A stretch of 64,000 nt of DNA from JAUWKC01 sp035527845 (GTDB taxonomy: Bacteria > Planctomycetota > Phycisphaerae > Sedimentisphaerales > Anaerobacaceae). How positions within the stretch are numbered: the stretch's first letter is position 1; each line of letters starts with the position of its first letter. The stretch spans positions 34,061 to 98,060 of the forward strand of contig DATKZT010000083.1 of NCBI GenBank assembly GCA_035527845.1, read 5' to 3'. The position numbers and the translations under genes are program-made. This document shows, in pieces, positions 62,901-64,000 of this stretch. The notes beneath the pieces were generated by a model. It ran no database searches. It was not told where the DNA came from and worked only from the letters and a program-made list of their open reading frames with translations.

Positions 62901-63460
62901 CGCAACATCAGGTAAGCGCCTCGGCCTGGATACACTATAACCAACCCCAGTTCGTCGCCCGCGCGCTGGTCAAAGGCGCCGATAACTTCGAAACATTCAT
63001 ACTATTGGTCGATGACGACGAACTCGTTTTTCACCTGTGCGATGTCAACGGACTCAGATACGGGACTCTTGCACACATCCGGCAGGATGAATGGATGCAT
63101 ATAGCAGGAACCTACGACGCCCAACACGTAAAGTGCTACGTAAACGGCGTACTTCAGGACTCACAAGATATAGGCCCCATAGTGCTCTCGCAGGACACCA
63201 GCGGTCTGGCTATTGGCAACCGCAGCGATGACATGATGCGTCCCTTCATGGGCAGGATTGACGATGTCCGCGTTTACGACCGCGGCCTGTCTGCCGGCGA
63301 GGTCGCCTGGCTCACCACCGAAGGCTCCGGATATGTCCCGCTCGACTCACCCGCCAACATCTACGACGATGAACCTTCGGGCCAAAAGGTCATAAACTTC
63401 GAAGACTTCGCACTCCTCGCACAGCACTGGCTCCAACAAACCCTCTGGCCGCCAGAATAA
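59954..63460 (+). CDS. Large secreted protein with three LamG-like domains and split dockerin-like end
   Basis: 1168 residues, TAGGAGAAAGG before ATG. Signal peptide FARIIATILVLILLYSSATG. Two successive modules (about 20-355 and 355-675), each of a LamG-like domain (LVWYKFDELAGYMAEDSSG; LLWYKFDETAGYIATDSSG) plus an Fn3-like segment ending in WKGCVW. Next is the DDFELY carbohydrate-binding-like domain (about 680-870; LTLFFYGDADNDANETEQMY), a dockerin-type helix GDLTGDCFVDGLDLRLMTQD, a third LamG (about 920-1115; YWTLDEGDGSTTGDSSDYNN), and a final half-repeat INFEDFALLAQHWL with WPPE at the end. Likely surface or secreted glycan-binding protein. Confidence 0.86.
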   Translation: MFARIIATILVLILLYSSATGGVDPNLLVWYKFDELAGYMAEDSSGYNNHGIVDGNESGWDPTDAHPHDGGSRNFTNDDGDYAATVIHCVSASLLNTIDDSITVSVWLKDAYNSDGEDNWVFHSGAGGEEGAYQVGAVVATRETNPEDQVLWRAGNDANDLMSWDLNGRSPATLQGWHHWAFIKDQRLDRMRIYFDGLMAKEQSGTFDTLGYVHDTLFKIGAASWENYSYMGKQDDFRLYDYALSDKEIELLYRGGNVALAWAPSPGDYEQDIPYDANLTWLPGDYALQHNVFFGTNWQDVNSMTDPCATKNLGQELYNPGPLDLHTTYFWRIDEVNGPNTWKGCVWSFATHSIVDPNLLLWYKFDETAGYIATDSSGLDHNGFVDGDESGWDPDGGFYGGCRIFNDDTRIALPPDVLDTIDDGITVSLWLRDAYVQDYNNWVLDTGYNATCRMQVLLDGNTEQIMWRAGNDSCDVLVCNWSDIPTPRCCWYPGDWQWFIFVKDQTSDRISIYVNCAEVASADDVDDTLINLRGAPFKIGALNWHSNDLIGKMDDLRIYDYAVSEGDIAMGCFFLDPLALAWNPEPHDGDVNVPPDANLTWLPGEYALQHKVFFGKTWEDVNSMTDPCATKNLGDELYDPGPLDLDTTYFWRIDEVSGPNTWKGCVWDFTTADYIVVDDFELYQSVLDLRDCWLDQHSWYIPLTGAWVDLVNWPVHTGSQAMLYWYDTDDPWADVSYAEAWRIFEGACPGPQDWTQRDVKILTLFFYGDADNDANETEQMYVGVTDTWGSYGEIRYGNHPGEALSDIQVEEWQRWDIPFVWFTDSNAAIYDDVDFSNVASVHIGFGNRLNPIPAGKGVVYFDDVRLYLPICIPAYSAPGDLTGDCFVDGLDLRLMTQDWLRYDVNFPYLGIEVQEPCDANLVGYWTLDEGDGSTTGDSSDYNNPATLQGDYSWVPGRIGPHAIDFAGGRALVPDDGNTRELRPQHQVSASAWIHYNQPQFVARALVKGADNFETFILLVDDDELVFHLCDVNGLRYGTLAHIRQDEWMHIAGTYDAQHVKCYVNGVLQDSQDIGPIVLSQDTSGLAIGNRSDDMMRPFMGRIDDVRVYDRGLSAGEVAWLTTEGSGYVPLDSPANIYDDEPSGQKVINFEDFALLAQHWLQQTLWPPE
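60779..61960 (+). repeat. Internal duplication in the 1168-residue LamG gene
   Basis: Bases 60779-61000 and 61739-61960 are near copies, exactly 960 bases apart, encoding the Fn3-like segments (both read DANLTWLPG(D/E)YALQH). The first 31 bases or so are identical. Divergence is mostly silent, as expected from recent duplication or gene conversion. Confidence 0.75.
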
Positions 63461-64000
63461 CCAAGACCTCGACAACACCATTAAGACCCAGCGGTAAACA
63501 TCGTTCTCTGCCGTTCAGAGGGTGACTAGGCTTTTCAGCCTCAATCGCGAACCCCATGTCCTTCCCTGCAACAAGTGATATATTCTTCGAAGTCACGGTC
63601 TCGAATGTCACCTTGTCCACCGATATCAGAACCGCCGCGTTAAACTCTTGCCTGCTCAAGTCAAACCTCTATGGAAGCACCCACACTTCATCTTTGGCCC
63701 AACTGCCCGCCCGGCTTACCTTCTCCTCGTCAACCAGAATCTCAATCGTCCTGTCCTGCGACGGGCCCCTTGGGCCAGCTTATGCCAAACGCCGACTCCA
63801 TTCGCCGCACGCTTGCCTCCGGTCGACAATTTCCTCACCTTTCAACTTTTTGTGTTTTTAGCGATCCAAAAGCTTTAGAGGCCATTGACAAAAAGGGTAT
63901 GGCTCGGGTTCCGAATTTCTGTGTCAATAGCCTTTTTTGTCTGGCTTCAAGGGTAGATGGTGTCTCGAAGGGGTCGTTGCAGCAATATGTTAGGACCCAT
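63461..64000. other. Terminal stretch: possible decayed minus-strand frame, no intact gene
   Basis: No intact gene is seen. On the minus strand one frame reads protein-like from about 63779 down to 63393 but is broken by a TAG (63671-63669), with a TAA (63782-63780) upstream. The segments read like TIEILVDEEKVSRAGSWAKD and DLSRQEFNAAVLISVDKVTF. It could be a pseudogene of an unrecognised protein. The remaining bases hold nothing that I can name. Confidence 0.35.

Noticed and set aside
63556..63861. 101-codon plus-strand frame near the right end
   Set aside because: Ser/Leu/Thr-rich shadow of the more protein-like minus-strand frame.

Overview
The window comes from a Gram-negative bacterium and most likely from the Planctomycetota class Phycisphaerae. 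This is inferred from gene content, not from a marker-gene search. The evidence is the density of PQQ-like beta-propeller proteins, large secreted LamG proteins ending in dockerin-like D-x-N/D-x-D helices, Tat-exported oxidoreductase-like proteins, a CsrA gene beside receiver genes, and a heptose/LPS-core locus. I saw no rRNA, tRNA, phage or IS genes and no CRISPR array.

Region 1 (1-7236, plus strand): a beta-propeller protein cut by the window edge, a GT4 glycosyltransferase, an ABC ATPase with a 10-TM FtsX-type permease (YbbAP-like), and a second beta-propeller. They are tightly spaced or overlapping and look like one operon.

Region 2 (7319-16125, plus strand): a sigma70-type promoter (7248-7276) leads into a redox operon. 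In order it encodes an anchored NHL propeller, a small Cys-rich protein with a Tat-like leader, a Tat-exported ferredoxin with four cluster motifs, a NapH-like polytopic Fe-S protein, an anchored PQQ-type propeller, a NuoE-NuoF fusion and a NuoG/GltD-like flavoprotein. The flavoprotein lacks the NAD(P) Rossmann domain of GltD. The set suggests an undescribed route between NAD(H) and the periplasmic side, and it is the best candidate here for a new system. A convergent pair follows (DGC zinc-binding protein and a Cys-containing membrane protein), then a double beta-propeller protein with its own promoter.

Region 3 (19804-27264, plus strand): a signalling island. It holds a MEDS/PAS/GAF histidine kinase, a NarL-type regulator, two tandem hairpin elements, csrA, a receiver-only protein, a receiver with a lost acidic pocket, and a GT4 glycosyltransferase. 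The three receivers look like a duplication series at successive stages of decay.

Region 4 (27407-30215, plus strand): four small stress or redox genes (thioredoxin-like, AhpD-like, pirin, ferritin-like). Then comes a minus-strand C10-type peptidase with LamG and dockerin-like parts.

Region 5 (33225-42592, plus strand): isocitrate/isopropylmalate-type dehydrogenase, lpxK, hldE, gmhA, a membrane-tethered gmhB fusion, a heptosyltransferase, an LPS kinase, a GT4 glycosyltransferase and plsY. This is a compact heptose/inner-core LPS locus, so the cell has an LPS-bearing outer membrane.

Region 6 (42647-57665, minus strand): a 1750-residue secreted multidomain protein with a terminator, two Tat-exported aldo/keto-reductase paralogs that seem to have lost catalytic residues, a repeat-rich intergenic stretch, a cupin, and rpmB-hypothetical-gatC-lipoprotein esterase-gatA-gatB.

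Region 7 (57970-63460, plus strand): two paralogous secreted LamG/dockerin-like proteins, the second with an internal duplication. The last 540 bases hold only a possible decayed frame.
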